Part shown: positions 45,926-61,314 of the stretch, piece after piece
Position numbering within the stretch: the stretch's first letter is position 1
Layout: every line of letters begins with the position of its first letter
Assembly (NCBI GenBank): GCA_951217055.1
Contig: OX578278.1
Location: forward strand, 38,785,115-38,849,114
DNA length: 64,000 nt
Direction: 5' to 3'
From: Gerris lacustris
Lineage: Eukaryota > Arthropoda > Insecta > Hemiptera > Gerridae
Translations under genes and position numbers: made by a program
Notes under the pieces: generated by a model
Seen by the model: only the letters and a program-made list of their open reading frames with translations
What the model was told of the DNA's origin: nothing
The model's database searches: none

Positions 45926-46590
45926 TACGTTAGCTGCTATCAGAGTAATAAAATTATATAATTTATTTCCCAAGGTCCCTTGAGTCTACTTTTGAACATA
46001 TACCTTGAAATGCACAAGTTAGAGCAGAAGCTTTCTAGAGGAACTTTAAAGAAATTATAAGGCCTTTGATTTCCTTGTTGATTTGATTTAACAAGGGTAA
46101 GGCTGTTAGATGTAAAATTGTCTGTCGAAAGGGCCAAAGGGAAAGGAAATAATTAGATCGAGTTGAGAGAGTGGTTAGAATTTCTTATTCGAGGTGGGCA
46201 TGAGTTGTAGGATATCCCACTCTGTCCCTCAAGTAATTCAATGAGTAAAGTTGGGGGTTTTAGAAGTGAAGTGACGTAGGGCACTGCGTTGTGGTCAGAT
46301 GCCAATTAGCAACCTACCTCCCATCTAGATGGTTCAATGTTACGTAGACCTCCAAACCATCTCAGCCTCCGTCTAAACACAGTCATGAGGTATTGTTAAC
46401 ATATAATCAATTTCCTTTTCAACTTATATTTCTACATTTTACAAACGTTAATATTATTTAGTTTCCTGAAATAAAATAACTTTCCTATTTGTAATGTCTC
46501 CTTTAAATTTCCTTTCTTTTAAATTAAGTGACGTAACAAGAAATTCTTTTGTGAGGAGTTTCAAAAAGTAATCATTTTATTTTTTCATAC

Positions 46591-48308
46591 ATAACCCTTT
46601 GATGCGCCGCTCAAAAAAATGAGGTTTACCTAGATGCACGGTGGTAGCTATGTTTACCACCCACCTATATACATATGTCTATGTATATATACTGTGGCGG
46701 CTCGTCTGGTCACTGGGGTAGCTCAAATAAAAAAAATTAAATATATAAGTATAAAAAGGAGAAATCTTAAGAAATCTTAAGAAAAGACCTTTTTTTTTTT
46801 AAATAAAATTCTGTTTCTATATTCTTTAAATATATACTTTACAATAAATTTGAAATGGTAGAACATTAGGCTTTTCTTTTTAAAATGTCAATCATATTAT
46901 ATAAAAAAAAAAATAAAATAAATAAAAAAATGTGGTTCGTAACTTTTTATACAATAGGAAGAGTTTCAACAATTTAATATCTAATTAAATATAATATTTT
47001 ATAAATGAATCCTTTATTCCAGTACCTTTGGATTTACAAAAAAATACTTTGAAGAATTTATAGCAGAAATGAATGTTTTAACAATATAAAATAAATAAAA
47101 ATGTTTTATAGTTTGACTATCCCAACGTGGTAACATATAAGTCAAAATTTAAATTACTTACATTTTTTTTTCTTTCTATATGACGCACAGAGAGTAATAA
47201 TATCGTTCAATAAACTTTCAAAATAAATTTAAAAAAATTAAATTCTCATCATGCAACTTAATTGCATACGTTATTTTCTTTAAACCATGAGGTTTTTTTT
47301 TAAATGTCGAAAAAATTTATAAAATCCAAAATCTTGTAGAAAAAACTAGAGCTGCAGTGCTCTCGAATAAATGCTGGAAGGAGATACAAAATTAAGTATC
47401 TTATCCACAACTCTCGTGCAGAAATCTCAACAGCTTATGATATACGACATGTTACACCGTTACCCAATAATGGCCGTAAAAACGGCAACTTAAATAAAAC
47501 AAAACGGAAATAAAACAAAATTTTTAATTAAATTAACTTTTTTAAACACAAGCCAAAATGGCTGACCAAAGAATTTAACATCTCTCGATGGGTGACATTT
47601 GGCATGAACGGGAGTCCTTGAATCACAAAAATCTCGGTGTGCAAATCGAATATATAGGCTCGATTCTCATATCTGCCATCATTACATAAATAAAATTCTT
47701 TACTCTCTAAATAAGCTAACTCTCTGCTGTAAAATTAAGGATTCGAACAAAAAAATTATACATCAATTCAATTTAAAATAAACTTGACATTTAACAAAAT
47801 GAACATATAAATTTTTTATATATGTGCCTGAAGAAGTGTTTTGTACAATGTTGAAACTTCTACATGAACTTTTGGACTAACAACCTAATAAAACCTTTTA
47901 GAAAATTAGGTGAGTTTCTTAACATAAAACTGTTTTAATATTTTATCATATTTATTAAAATTTTATTAAAATCCAATAAACTAAATTTAAATATAATTTA
48001 ATTATTATTATTTTTATATATATAAAGTAAATACATATGTGGTAAATCATAGCTCAAGTACTGAGATGCCACAATACATATATATTTTAATAATTTATAT
48101 ATTATTGTCTCAACCCTAAGTAGCTTAATGGAAAATATTTTCAACGCCTTAATATATTGTGTAAGAGCCAAAAAATAAGCATTTTTTTAAATTTTGTTTT
48201 TGTCAGCTTTTTTTTTTTTTTTTTTTTTTTTTTGCTATTTTCAATATCACAGGTGATATTTTAGGGATTTTAGGGTGTTATGTTTACCACCAGGCGTTAA
48301 AGGGATAA
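46591..48308. mobile_element. Possible TTAA-class element with diverged target (ATAA)
   Basis: Left ATAACCCTTTGATGCGCC and right GGCGTTAAAGGGATAA are inverse to each other and both bounded by ATAA (46591-46594, 48305-48308). 'TATGTTTACCACC' lies inside both ends. The ends resemble the TTAACCCTTT elements at 21.9-22.9 kb. The AT-rich 1.7 kb interior has no gene. Confidence 0.4.
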
Positions 48309-49019
48309 AGCAGTAAATTTATCAATTTTAATAATATATATTACCTAATATAAAAGGTTTCGCACAGCAATATAGGTTAAAGTGGCAAGTCTAAATCTTG
48401 CGAAGCAAACCTCGTTTTAAATTTTGAGAATCTCACTGTTTCCAACCCACTGCTATTACATTCTCAATGGACTTAACTTAATCACTGTTACATTTGAGAC
48501 ATTTTGACCCTGTTAAAAGGTCATATTCTGTCATGGTTTTTATTACAATATATTATTAGTTGAAGAAATAAAACTAGGCATCGTGTGGCTCTATCATTGA
48601 AGCGAGCCTATAGTAATAAATATTTATTGAATATTGAGAAAATAGATAATCATGGTGAGTTGATAGTAAAGAGCAGGATTGTAGTAGAGTGTCTAGTAGT
48701 AAGGGAGCCAACCTGCATTCTTACTATTCTACTAACCACACATCTCCTTTTCAACTATTATAAAATGTATCACTTCACTACACAAAAATTTCTGCTTGTA
48801 TCAAGTTGAAATTTTACATGCCTGTTTCAATTGTACTTTAGATGATGCATATGAAGTTTTATTAAAATCTCTACTAAAATCTCTGTTAAAAATCTACTAA
48901 AATCGTTATTTATTGAGGAAACTCTAGTCCAAGTTATTTGAACATTCAATTTTTAATTTCACAAATTAAATTTATTTTAAATTTTTTGACAAATTTTGGT
49001 GAGGTACTTAAGTACTTAA

Positions 49020-49290
49020 TACGACAGTAGGATTTACAGAAGCCATTCTACTAAAATCAATTGTGACATCTGCTCGACCATCCATGAATCAAGGTTGAGG
49101 TTACAGTTCGCAGGCCTTGGCACTTTGATTTACATGGCTCACTATTGATTACACCATTGGTATTCTTTATCGGTACATTGTACCGATCCTTATGGGATTA
49201 ATGAACCAATGCTCAAATAAGTGGCCTCATTAATAGGGTCCTTATAGTAATTAATAGGGTGGTTTTTCCTCTCCATTCTACTATTACTAA
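49020..49290 (+). repeat. Decayed SINE (family 1)
   Basis: + strand relative of 16,040-16,322: 'CCATGAATCAAGG', 'CACTTTGATTTACATGGCTC', 'GGTACATTGTACCG'. No good B box remains. Confidence 0.45.
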
Positions 49291-50217
49291 TTCGCAATAG
49301 ATAAAAAAAGCTTAATCTTATTCAATGATTGTGCAATAACTTGATTTTGTATTATGATTGTGTCTAATAAAAATAACCCTTTGTTAATTAAATTTGTAAA
49401 CAACAAACATATTTGAAATTTGTAACAATGGCTCTTTCCATATCCTTGTGACAATTGCATTTTGCCAGTACAACACTGCTTACTTTGCTATTTATCTACT
49501 TACTATTTTATTATTATTATTACTTTTTTTGTTTATTTATTTATTTTATTTTTTTATTAATTTGTAATTTGATTGTTTAAATTACTATTGAATTAATAAA
49601 CAAATTTTATTTTTATTTTTGAAATATTTTTTATACTACAATTATTGTTAATTTATGTTAAAAGTGGCATTGATCTTTTCAACATTTTAATAATAATTAT
49701 GTTTTCACTATAGAGTGTTGCCCCCCCCCCCCCCAAAAAAAAAGAAAAACAGTTATTCTATGCATTCAATGGGCAGTGCCGTGACATCTAGTGTCAAAAT
49801 ATCAAAAAGCTTTGATGCTTTACATGAGATGCCACGACACTGTAGTGCCATGACCTCTACTGTTCAAAAGACGACACAAGGTAACACTAATGTCGTGGCA
49901 TTGAATGTCGTGAGATTAGTGCCATCGTGTGAATGAGGCTTTAATGAATTATTTTCTTTTTGCTATTGCAATTAATTATCCAGGAGATTACTGCCATGGT
50001 TGGAATCATCGAGATTTAGATCTAGGTCTTCTAGAGGTGACAGCATCCTAAAGGGTTTTCTGTACATCTTTAACTTCCTATTGCTGGGTGCATCTTCAGG
50101 GCGGTTCACTTTGTAGTGTTGGAGCCAAAGTGGACCACCTGAAGATGTGACCTGCGGTGAGAACAAATCATCAGCTTCAATTATCCCTGCAGAGTTGGAA
50201 AAAGTTGTGATGATATA

Positions 50218-50796
50218 CGAGGGGGGATTGATAAGTAAGGTCTCCCAATTTTTATTTGTAATTCAGGAAGGAATAAAAATTAATAATGAGAATAAATAGA
50301 AGTAAATTTATTTAAGTTTCAACATTTTTCAACATAATCACTGTTTAATGTAGGACTAGGAAAATGTTTACATGCAAACTAAGAAGAGGAGTCCTCAGTG
50401 ATAGTCGCTGGGCGGCTATCGCCTGAGAGTCTATCGCAGGAGTCGCATCTAGGAAAATAAAGCTTTAGGTGTTTTTTCAACTTAGGGAAAAGCCAAAAGT
50501 CTGATGGACTGGTCCTTAATAGGTCCTTTTGGTCCTTAAAGGTCAAATCTTTTTGACAGATGATGAAGTGCGGTCACGGATTAAAAAAAAAAACGTGGAA
50601 TGTTTCTTCAACAGATTGAAAAAATGGATTTTACGTTTGGAGGAGTTTGTTACATTAGACGGTGATTATGTTGAAAAATGATAATTTTCCTTGAAACTTA
50701 AATAAATTTACTTCACTTTTATGCTAATTATTAATTTTTATTGCTTCCTGAATTACAAAAAAAAATTTGGAGACCTTACTTATAAATCCCCCCCTC
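50218..50796 (+). mobile_element. Dead mariner element with transposase C-terminus
   Basis: TIRs of about 105 bp: the left starts CGAGGGGGGATTGATAAGTA, the right complement starts GAGGGGGGGATTTATAAGTA, with TA at 50216-50217 and 50797-50798. At about 50,555-50,682 mariner C-terminal text is readable: 'DDEVRSRI', then after a frameshift 'FFNRLKKWILRLEEFVTLDG' and DYVEK followed by a stop. Most of the transposase is deleted. Confidence 0.85.
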
Positions 50797-51535
50797 TAAC
50801 CACCTCGTAAATTATGAATAAAACTTAACTAAATTCAAAGAAAACCGGTAGAAAAAAGTAATGTACCACTTTTTTTTTATAGATAATATTTGATTCTAGC
50901 TTTTTAAATGTTGTGTGAGTAGTACATATAAACTAATAAAGCGGACGTGCTGCACAAAACTTTTTATCAAAGAAAACAAAAAATAAATATCTTATTAAAA
51001 TTTACAAAAAGTAATAAAATTTAGCATTACGGTGTGTTAATTATTTTACATAAAAAAAAAATCCAATAAAACATTTCTTTTATTAGCTTGTATGCCCACA
51101 CCTTGATCTGGAACCTCTTCTAGCTTCCTTTTATTTTGTGGAATATTATTCCACTCCTTAAGAGCAGCGATTTCAACCCTAAGGTTTTCAGAACAATCAA
51201 CTAGCCATGAAACTATTGCTTTAGTTAGTTCCCATATTGTTCTTTGAGATTAAGGTCAGGACCTCTTACTGACCAGTCCATCTACTAACTGGGTCATGTT
51301 TAATTTTAACAAAAATTCATTTAATTTTAATCTTTCTTTAATTCATTTTTTTAGTTATGACTTTATGACGTACATTTAATCAAACTTTCTTTACCAACTC
51401 TGTTGCATCAAGATGTTGACACCACTGGAAAGACCTAGAACAACTTGAGTAATTAAATAATATTAAATTTATTCATATATAATTTGATGATTTTTAAGTG
51501 TGAGGGATTTATTTGTTTATTTTTATTTATTTATC

Positions 51536-51538
<3 letters not shown>

Positions 51539-51584
<46 letters not shown>
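51539..51584. repeat. (ATT)n microsatellite
   Basis: About fifteen ATT units followed by a T run. Confidence 0.9.
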
Positions 51585-52243
51585 TTTTTTTTTTATAGTA
51601 GGTCCATACTAAATAGTTATAAGTTTATTTATTTTTTTAAACTAGTTTTAGTTAATTTTTGATAACGCAAATTGCATTAAGAAAACACAATGATAATATA
51701 CAAACTATATATATAAAATAGCTTCTTTTTTTGACCCGAATTGCATTTAGTTGATTTTTTAACAATGGATATTATATTTGACAAATGATTTTATTGATTT
51801 TTTTTGAGGAAAATGATTATAACGAGGCATGGTGTTTTTAACTAAAAAGAAAGGTAACAAGATGTGTTTGTACGGCCACATAAAATATTCTTTTTATTTT
51901 TTAATTGTTGCTTGATGTGTTGCATGAGTGGCCAATGTTGATGTTCCTCTGAAGTATCCATTTGATTTTAGAAGCTTGTAAGGCTTACCATAGTCTTGGT
52001 CTATTTATTTATTAGCATTTGTGAAATATTCTCCTTTATTGTAACTTAGTTCCTACTTTCAACTATGAACCGCCTACAAACCTTTTAACACCTGACATTT
52101 TTGCTTTAAAAAGCCTATACATTTATGTAGGTAGGTAATTTTTTGAGAAAAAATCAAATAAAAATAGAGGAGACTGCTAGATGTATCACCATTAGGTGGG
52201 GCACTAAAAATGAAATGATAGTATAGTACGAAAATGATTGTAG

Positions 52244-52444
52244 AAGAGCCTACTAGTATCTGAGTTATTTTTAGTCACAAGTTACAGAAGCAATGAGGAC
52301 TACTCTGGCAGCATTCGATCCCCTTGTAGGTCTTCTTCTGCTTCGGATATGGATTACAGGAGATTTAATTGCTCAGACTCAGTGTATAATGATACTCACA
52401 AGGTATACGCACAGTTTGCTCAAGAAATGAAACGGAGAGACTAA
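52244..52444 (+). other. Unassigned open frame, possible exon or element gene fragment
   Basis: The frame is open from 52244 to TAA 52442-52444. Its Ser-rich part reads 'SNEDYSGSIRSPCRSSSASD', then 'DYRRFNCSDSVYNDTHK', 'AQEMKRRD'. TTACAG at 52282-52287 could be an acceptor. The composition looks coding, unlike the surroundings, but no family is recognised. It may belong to a decayed element spanning about 52,200-54,300 that the Harbinger-like MITE interrupts. Confidence 0.25.
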
Positions 52445-52869
52445 ATTATTTAGAGAGAGTTCTGACACCATAGTAAAGAGTTATCCACTTGGTAAACTTA
52501 ACACTATATTTTAATCTGAAATCTAGGAAATTCCAGGACAGCCCAGGGCTATCCTGGACATCTTGGCCCTGTTTTTTTTGGATGGTTTTGCTATCTCACT
52601 CCACTTTCATGTACATAGAAAAATGGCCTTGATGCTAGATTCATTAGCGAGAGATGGTGCTAAAGTGCCTGGAGATATTAGAGCTGCTTACAGAAAGAGA
52701 GAAAGTTGAAACTGATCTGGGTCCTTTTCACCAGGGATCCAAGGAAATTATGAATGCAGAGCTACATCCATGTCACACTGTGGGCCGATACCTTCTATTG
52801 ACCGATCTAAGAGTCTGGCCAAATCAGCATAATCTAGGATTAGATCTGAAAAGAGGTAGTGAGGACTTA

Positions 52870-53679
52870 AGGTGCTTACTGACTGCTCTGACGTGACGTG
52901 GGAACACATCACGTCAGATACCGTGGGACCACGTCAGACATGAGGCGGTGTTCACATTGACCTGACGTCAGGCACATGAAACAACACACTTCGCGCTTGT
53001 TGCCTTTCCCGACAGTTGGTTTTGAGCCCCCAAACATGAATTTACTCCGTGTTTTTGACATGCTGAAAGAAGAAATGGCTGCTCTGTGTACTGTATAGCC
53101 ATTTGCTCGTCTAGAAAATAGGGGCATCCTATCAATGTGAAGCAGATTTCTGGGAAGAAAATATTTATTTTCTTCCCAGAAATCTGCGGTAATTATACCG
53201 CAGTGGTTTCCAACTTTTTAGAATTTTTAATTATTATTATTATTATTTTTTTTAAAAAGTGTGTTTCGTTATAAATCAGAAAATTACAAGCTAAAAAGAA
53301 CTTTTTATATACTAAGTTTTTAAATTTTCTGTCATAAATCATAAATTCAGCACCGGATTCGCCCGAACATATTAAATTAACATGTCTTCCTCCATCGTTA
53401 AAAAATAACCACTAAAAACGGTATTTAAAACAGTAGTAATAAAGCACCTGACTCTTCTGACGCCATCCCACGACTGAAGAAATATCTGGAACTTTTGATA
53501 TCCTTCCCACGCGTCATAAGGCGTGTGGCGTCAGATAGCATCATACCATTCGTTCCCACGTCACGTCAGACCAATGTGAACATAAACTCACAAAACCCTG
53601 TGTAACTTTTTTATATCACACGCATTATGACGTGGGCCCACACATTCTCACGTCACGTCAGAACAGTCTGAACGCACCT
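52870..53679. mobile_element. PIF/Harbinger-like MITE
   Basis: Left end AGGTGCTTACTGACTGCTCT; right end complement AGGTGCGTTCAGACTGTTCT; both continue into GACGTGACGTG. A TTA duplication flanks it (52867-52869 and 53680-53682), matching the TWA target of PIF/Harbinger. 810 bp. 'CACGTCA' motifs are clustered near both ends. A perfect stem (CAGATTTCTGGGAAGAAAAT and its inverse) lies at 53,144-53,187. Confidence 0.8.
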
Positions 53680-54129
53680 TTATACAAACACAGAAAGTTG
53701 TAGGCACAACTGGAAGGCTTATAGAGTGTGCCTGTGAGTAGTGACGTAGTCTTATTATGGAGTCATGAATGAACATTGCCGGATTAAAAGAAATCTAGCC
53801 CTAATGAAAACAGAAGATGACCCAGTTTGAGGTGACACGAAGGAGACAGCTTAATTTATGGAAGAAGTGATTGGCTCCGGTTCCAGATCTAAGGAGTGGG
53901 AGATCTCTAAAAAGGATCTTGAATCATCATTGAGATGGCAAAATTTTTCTCTCTTTTGACCCATACTAAAAAACAGTGTTGGTTTAGTGGATGGGAGATT
54001 CTAGGGTTGAATAAAAAAATCCAGGAATGGTTTTCTGATAGGTCTGTCTTCCTTACTCGGGTAGCATTTGAGAGTGGAGCGGTGACAGCCTTTAAACATG
54101 GAAAAATACGATACCTGCCTAGACTTTGA

Positions 54130-56653
54130 GGCACACTATTTATTAAAAATGCCCAGTTTCATTCTCTGTTAATTCTTTACACTAGCATTTGCCGTGGTAA
54201 GAGCTGTGGAGCGGAGATTATTTGGAAGATATAATAATGATTATCCAAGTATGAAGCTTGCAAGCAGTGGGCTTCGGACGAGGGCTATCAGGTTCGAGTT
54301 ACACCCCCCACGCTTCCTCCCTGTCAGACTTGTGAGGGCTATAAAAGGAATAATAAAATAAATATTAGCAACTTCAGTATACAGACAATTATGCATTTTT
54401 GATACAAAAAATTAAGAGTTATTCGCATAGGAGGAATAACAAAATTATTAGCATAAACAATTTAAATCAAAATACAACCATGTTGGTAGAAGAGGTTGTT
54501 TGAACCACACTACTAGACACAATAAAATAAAGGAAAAAGCTAGATAATCTCCTTCCAACTCCTTCTTCTATTCTTATTACAGTGTCAAACAGTTAATAAT
54601 TGTGTTTAGCTAAGTCCCTTAGACATAGCTTTACCTCTATTTTACTCAGAACTTTACCTCTATTTTACATACTTTTAATTAGCTTAATTAGGGTCCGGGA
54701 CAGATTTCTATCAGGGCCAAATCTTGTAATTTATGTGTTTACACTTTTACTAAGTTTTACTTGTCTGTTAAAAGATGAATCTTGTAATCTAAATTTGACC
54801 CTCTTCACGACTACTTAGAAATCTGAAACTTGCACAAAATGTATTTTACGATGACGATACAATAATCAGTCATTAGTTTTACAAAATTGTATTGGCCGAT
54901 AAATCATACATACTGACATGGATGGTAAAAGGCAACTACCCTATCACCCCTTTATATGAATGCCTATGCCACTGCTTGCAAGTAATAATCTAATTAATTT
55001 TTATTTATATTCCTACTTTAAATTTATTTACCTTTATTAGTGTTACTAAAGAATTTAGCACCCTTTGACAACCAATTTTAAATTAATTTAAAAATATAGA
55101 AGGGACACAGGCAAAAAAAATCCACACTCCAGTGTAGTTTAATTGTACTGCAATCCATAAGTCCGTGATTCAAATCCTGGCAATGGAGTTCATGCTTCTA
55201 TCTCCTTTCTATTATTGTTGTTATGATGCAATTATGGTTTGTTGTTTGATAAAATGCACAAAATTGTTTTATATCTCTGCATTAAATTGTCTATTTTCTT
55301 ATCACAATCTGTTAGTGTATTTTAAAGAAATAATTTTTGTGATAAGTTTGCACTTTTCTTTATTACTGTTTACTCACATTTTAAAATCCTGCTGTGCACA
55401 GAAGTGTTTAATCTTTTTTTTTTTTAAATTTTATTTGTGTGATTAATTCTAAGTGTATATCAGTGTAATTAACAAATAATTAATTATTACTGGGTTTATC
55501 ATTGATGATAATCAAAATCAGGTAACGTTAATAGAGTATATTTTTATTTTAGAAATCATAATTGGTGATTAATTATTAACTCCTTAAATGTAATATTTAG
55601 CACTTATAATTGTGTTTTTCATAAATATATATGTATATTTTTTTTACAATTTTAAACTTTCTTAGGAGGTATCATGGTTCATGAACCATCATTATCATAC
55701 ATTTTTGCTTTTCATGTTAATGTTCTGATTAGTTCCTTTAATTGCTTTTGTAGTGTTTGTGATATTTTGACCATTTCCTATATCATGCAATCTAAAAGTA
55801 TTGGTATTTTTAAAAACTAACTGTTTAAAACATTTTGTAGAAACAATTCCACTTATTTCACTCATAAAAATAATTCATTTCCCTTACAAATAAATGATTG
55901 TTTTCATATTATTTGTGAAATTATTGTAGTATTTTTAAATGTAATAAGTAATGAGTGTGCTGTATGTTTTGTTGGTGAACATGATAATATATGTACTTTG
56001 TAAATTATATTTAAAAAATTGCACAAGTATTATCAAAGGTAAAAGGACCTTAATCAGGCTTAAGACATATTGTAGTGGAGTTCTACGGTAAGTCAGCAAT
56101 CTGAAAAAACACATCTTGCATATAAAGGCTGTCCAAGGTGAATATATCCCCAGCAACCTTTTTACCACAGCCCTTTTGATAGTTTGCTTGGAATCATTGG
56201 TTTTGTAGTGTGGTTTTTCCTCAGTATATGTTGAACATCATCCATAAAAACTTGGGATATCACAGCTACCATTTAATACTCCTTGCTTTTATTTGGCCTT
56301 TCGAAATCCCTAAGTGCCCTTCATGCAGTGTCTTCATCATTTCTGTCTGTATTTTTTTAGATTCAGGATCTGATCTTCTTTCACTAAAAGGTTGTCAATA
56401 AGAGTAATCTCATAGAGATGACGATAAAATATTAGTCTTTGTTGTCTCCTTTCTGTCTTGATAGCAGCCCATAAAGAATGTAATCTCATAATATTATGCA
56501 GCTATCTAGCACTTTGCAATTAAGAAAAATAAAAGCAAGTAATTAAATTCCCTATTGTCACCACAAATCTAAGTAAAAAGGACCTATATAAGGCCTAATT
56601 GCTAGGTTTAAACAAATGGTTTGTCTTACCTGACTAGTACTAGAACTAGGTCT

Positions 56654-56691
<38 letters not shown>

Positions 56692-57032
56692 TTAGAGAGT
56701 TGGTTGAACTATTATAACTCGGATAACTTCTCAATTCATTTCAGAGGGCTTTGATACCTAGAAAGCATCTTTAGTCATTCATAGACGCCTATTTATCAGG
56801 TGGCAGAGGAATATGGTGCATATTTTAGTAGGATGGATTCAGTCCATGTTAGCAGATTAGCAAGAGGACTGCCCCCCCACTGAGGGGGGGGGGGAGCGTC
56901 CTCCCTCTACTAACTGGTATATTACCTAGTTATGTTAGATAAATAAAAAAATAAATATTGTTGCATTAAGAAATTTGTTAAGTTTAAGTTGAAGATAGTA
57001 AGAGAGTGGAGTCAGAGTGTACGAGTATCTCG
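54130..57032. other. Intergenic DNA with small repeats
   Basis: No gene. A tRNA-like fragment lies at about 55,120-55,190 ('TGTAGTTTAATTG' and 'GATTCAAATCC'), and there is a (TAC)n tract at 56,656-56,692. ORFs here are short, AT-rich and without homology. Confidence 0.4.
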
Positions 57033-57251
57033 CTATAGTAAACACATCATACTTTTTAACTCTGACAGCTTAGGAAAATCGAGAAAAAAAATAGGAGGAG
57101 AGTGTATGAGAGCTTGAGATTTTGGCGGGTAATAGGTCAGGCAATGACCTATTACCCGCCAAAATCTCAAGCTCTCATACACTCTCCTCCCATTTTTTTT
57201 CTCGATTTTCCTAAGCTGTCAGAGTTAAAAAGTATAATGTGTTTACTATAG
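57033..57251. mobile_element. Near-perfect 219-bp palindrome (foldback MITE)
   Basis: Arms 57033-57139 and 57145-57251 (107 bp each) pair around the 5-bp spacer GGCAA with only about two mismatches. Ends are CTATAGTAAACAC and GTGTTTACTATAG. A relative with the same end motif ('TTAA(C/T)TCTGACAGC') lies at 60,628-60,864. Confidence 0.9.
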
Positions 57252-58288
57252 TATCATTTTTATTTATATTTGTAATAATTATAATTGAACTTACAATATG
57301 TTTCACATTAGAATAATCTTTAATATTTATATTTAATCAAATAATTACTGTGTACAAAAAGTCAAAGATGAACGTAATACTTAAAACAATAATATTGAAT
57401 TTTTTTAAAAATCCATTGTTAACATGTTTCCAAATCAATTCGGGCCATATTTTGAATTTATTAGCTATAAGGTTCAGATAAAAATGTATTCGTTTACGCG
57501 ATCGTTATTATTTTTATAAATATTATTGAGTTTAGTTGAATTTCATCACGAAATCAAAATTACTAGGTACTACTTTTATGGTGATTTTAATGCAAGTTAT
57601 AAATTGATTCTAAAAACTCTTATGCCATTTAAGTATAAATAATTAGAAGTTGTTGCTATAAGCTTTTTTTGTAGCAGAATAGATAATTAAAAAAAAGTCA
57701 CAAACAGATATTTCTAAATATGTTATTCTCTGTAAAAGTTTAGGTGTTAATGTATAATTTGAATTTCTAATTACAATGTGGTCACTATTATAGTCATTAA
57801 AGTATAGTTTATAATCGTACAAATGGATCTCTATATAGTAGTCATTAAAGTATAATTTAATGTATAAATTGATCTCAAAGATAGTAAAGTATTTTATTTT
57901 AATAAAGAATGATCATTTTAGATAAGTTTAGTTATTGATGAACAATTTATAATATAAATCGATCGATATAAAAATAATTAATGAATAATTTTTAAAATGT
58001 ACTGATGATACTGAGTATAATTTGCATGTATAGTACAAAATTATTTCTTTAAACGCATTAAGTATGTTTTTAAGTGCAAATACTCTATAGAAATGTTTAT
58101 CATTACGCTTTTTTAAAAACCTAATAAAGTATTGCTTTAATTGGGTGTTTTATTGTTTTATTATTACTAAATTAAAAATCCTACAAGAGCATTCATCTCC
58201 AAACTGGTCATTAGTCCTCTGTATTTCGTCCTCTCCCCTTTCTTTAAAAATATTTTTGCGGTGCTTGAAATTTTTAAAAAGTTTAATA
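57252..58288. other. AT-rich DNA, no gene
   Basis: No repeat or exon recognised, except short duplicated text 'AGTCATTAAAGTATA' at about 57,792 and 57,840. Confidence 0.45.
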
Positions 58289-58600
58289 TTAGCCAGATGC
58301 TAAACCCACAATACACATATTATAATTTGCCCCCCTCTCTGAAATAAGTTCTGCGGTCCCTGTTTCCAAGTAACTCTTCTTCTTCCTCAAGGGCTTCGAC
58401 TGTTTGTGTACCTTCAGAGCTTGTCGAGGGAAACACTCCTCTCCCATTCTTTGAACTTGTCCAAACCTCCTTAGTCTATTTATATTAACTACCTGAGTTA
58501 TAGGTGTGCTCCCAGGTTCCAGGTTATCTCTGATAATCTGATTCCTCACTCTGTGTCTTCTGGTTTTTCCAGCTATAGGGTGCAGGTATCACATCTTCTG
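58289..58600 (-). pseudogene. LINE reverse-transcriptase C-terminal fragment
   Basis: Minus strand: 'TRRHRVRNQIIRDNL', 'INRLRRFGQVQRMGEECFPR', 'QALKVHKQSKPLRKKKSYLE' and 'ISERG'. This is the usual end of many Jockey/CR1/R1-type polyproteins (RNE.IR..L, LRW.GHV.RM, RPRGRPR.RW). No RT core is present, so it is a 5'-truncated or decayed copy. Confidence 0.65.
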
Positions 58601-59485
58601 AGCAGTAAAAAATATGTTTCCCTCAAAGTCAGCATATGTAGCACACAGACTTCATCATACACTAGAATCCACTTCTACCTTGTAAAAATACTAACCATCT
58701 GATTAAATGTAACAGTTTACTTTAATACAAGCAAACAACTCAAGAAAGCAGCTCAAATAGGAATGTACGACAGATAGTAAACTTGATGCTAAAAGAACCT
58801 ACTCCCTACCTGCCTTGCACCTACTCTTTGAAACGTTTTCGGTAAATAATTGAGACAATTACCTAATTAAAAAATCTATTGAAACCTCTTTTGTTTTAAA
58901 AACTCATTTAAGTGAGGTAGAATCGAAGACTATAAGTGCTATGCCTACCCAGCAGCAGAATTTTTTTTTTTTGGAAAATAGATCAAAATTAACAGTTAAG
59001 TGGAATTTTTAATGTGAGATTAAAATTATTAAACTAATTTACAGAACATTTTACAGAAATATGAAGTGCGTTTTTACAGAGTAAATTGTCTGGGAAAAGA
59101 CTTCATTGTTTCTGTGGTTGTAGTCCAAATAACCAATGTTTCAATGAATAAGGAATTATTTGAAACATTTTTGTATATTTCTTTATCTGGTTTGAGATGC
59201 ATACTAATTGAAATAATAATACATCTCAGTACATTATTACTTGTTAATTTTTAATATAACTTTAATAAAATCACTTTTTTTATAACACTCTTTTGTGTTT
59301 CATCTATAATTGAACCCAGATTTTGATTTTTTTTTTTAGATTGATCTACTTATACATGTTTGTTGTCACTATCATTATTATTGCATAAAATTGAAATATA
59401 TATTTATATATATATTTGAGGATTATAGTTTGCCAGGTTTAAATAGTTTTGTTTGTTATTCGATTGCTATTACAGGAGGAGCAGC

Positions 59486-61314
<1,829 letters not shown>

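Noticed and set aside
55120..55190. tRNA-like cloverleaf pieces
   Set aside because: A- and B-box-like motifs are present but no pairing acceptor stem; best read as a SINE head relic.
54600..55446. Hydrophobic small ORFs that look like membrane proteins
   Set aside because: AT-rich DNA gives Leu/Ile/Phe-rich frames on both strands; no splice context, start context or family.
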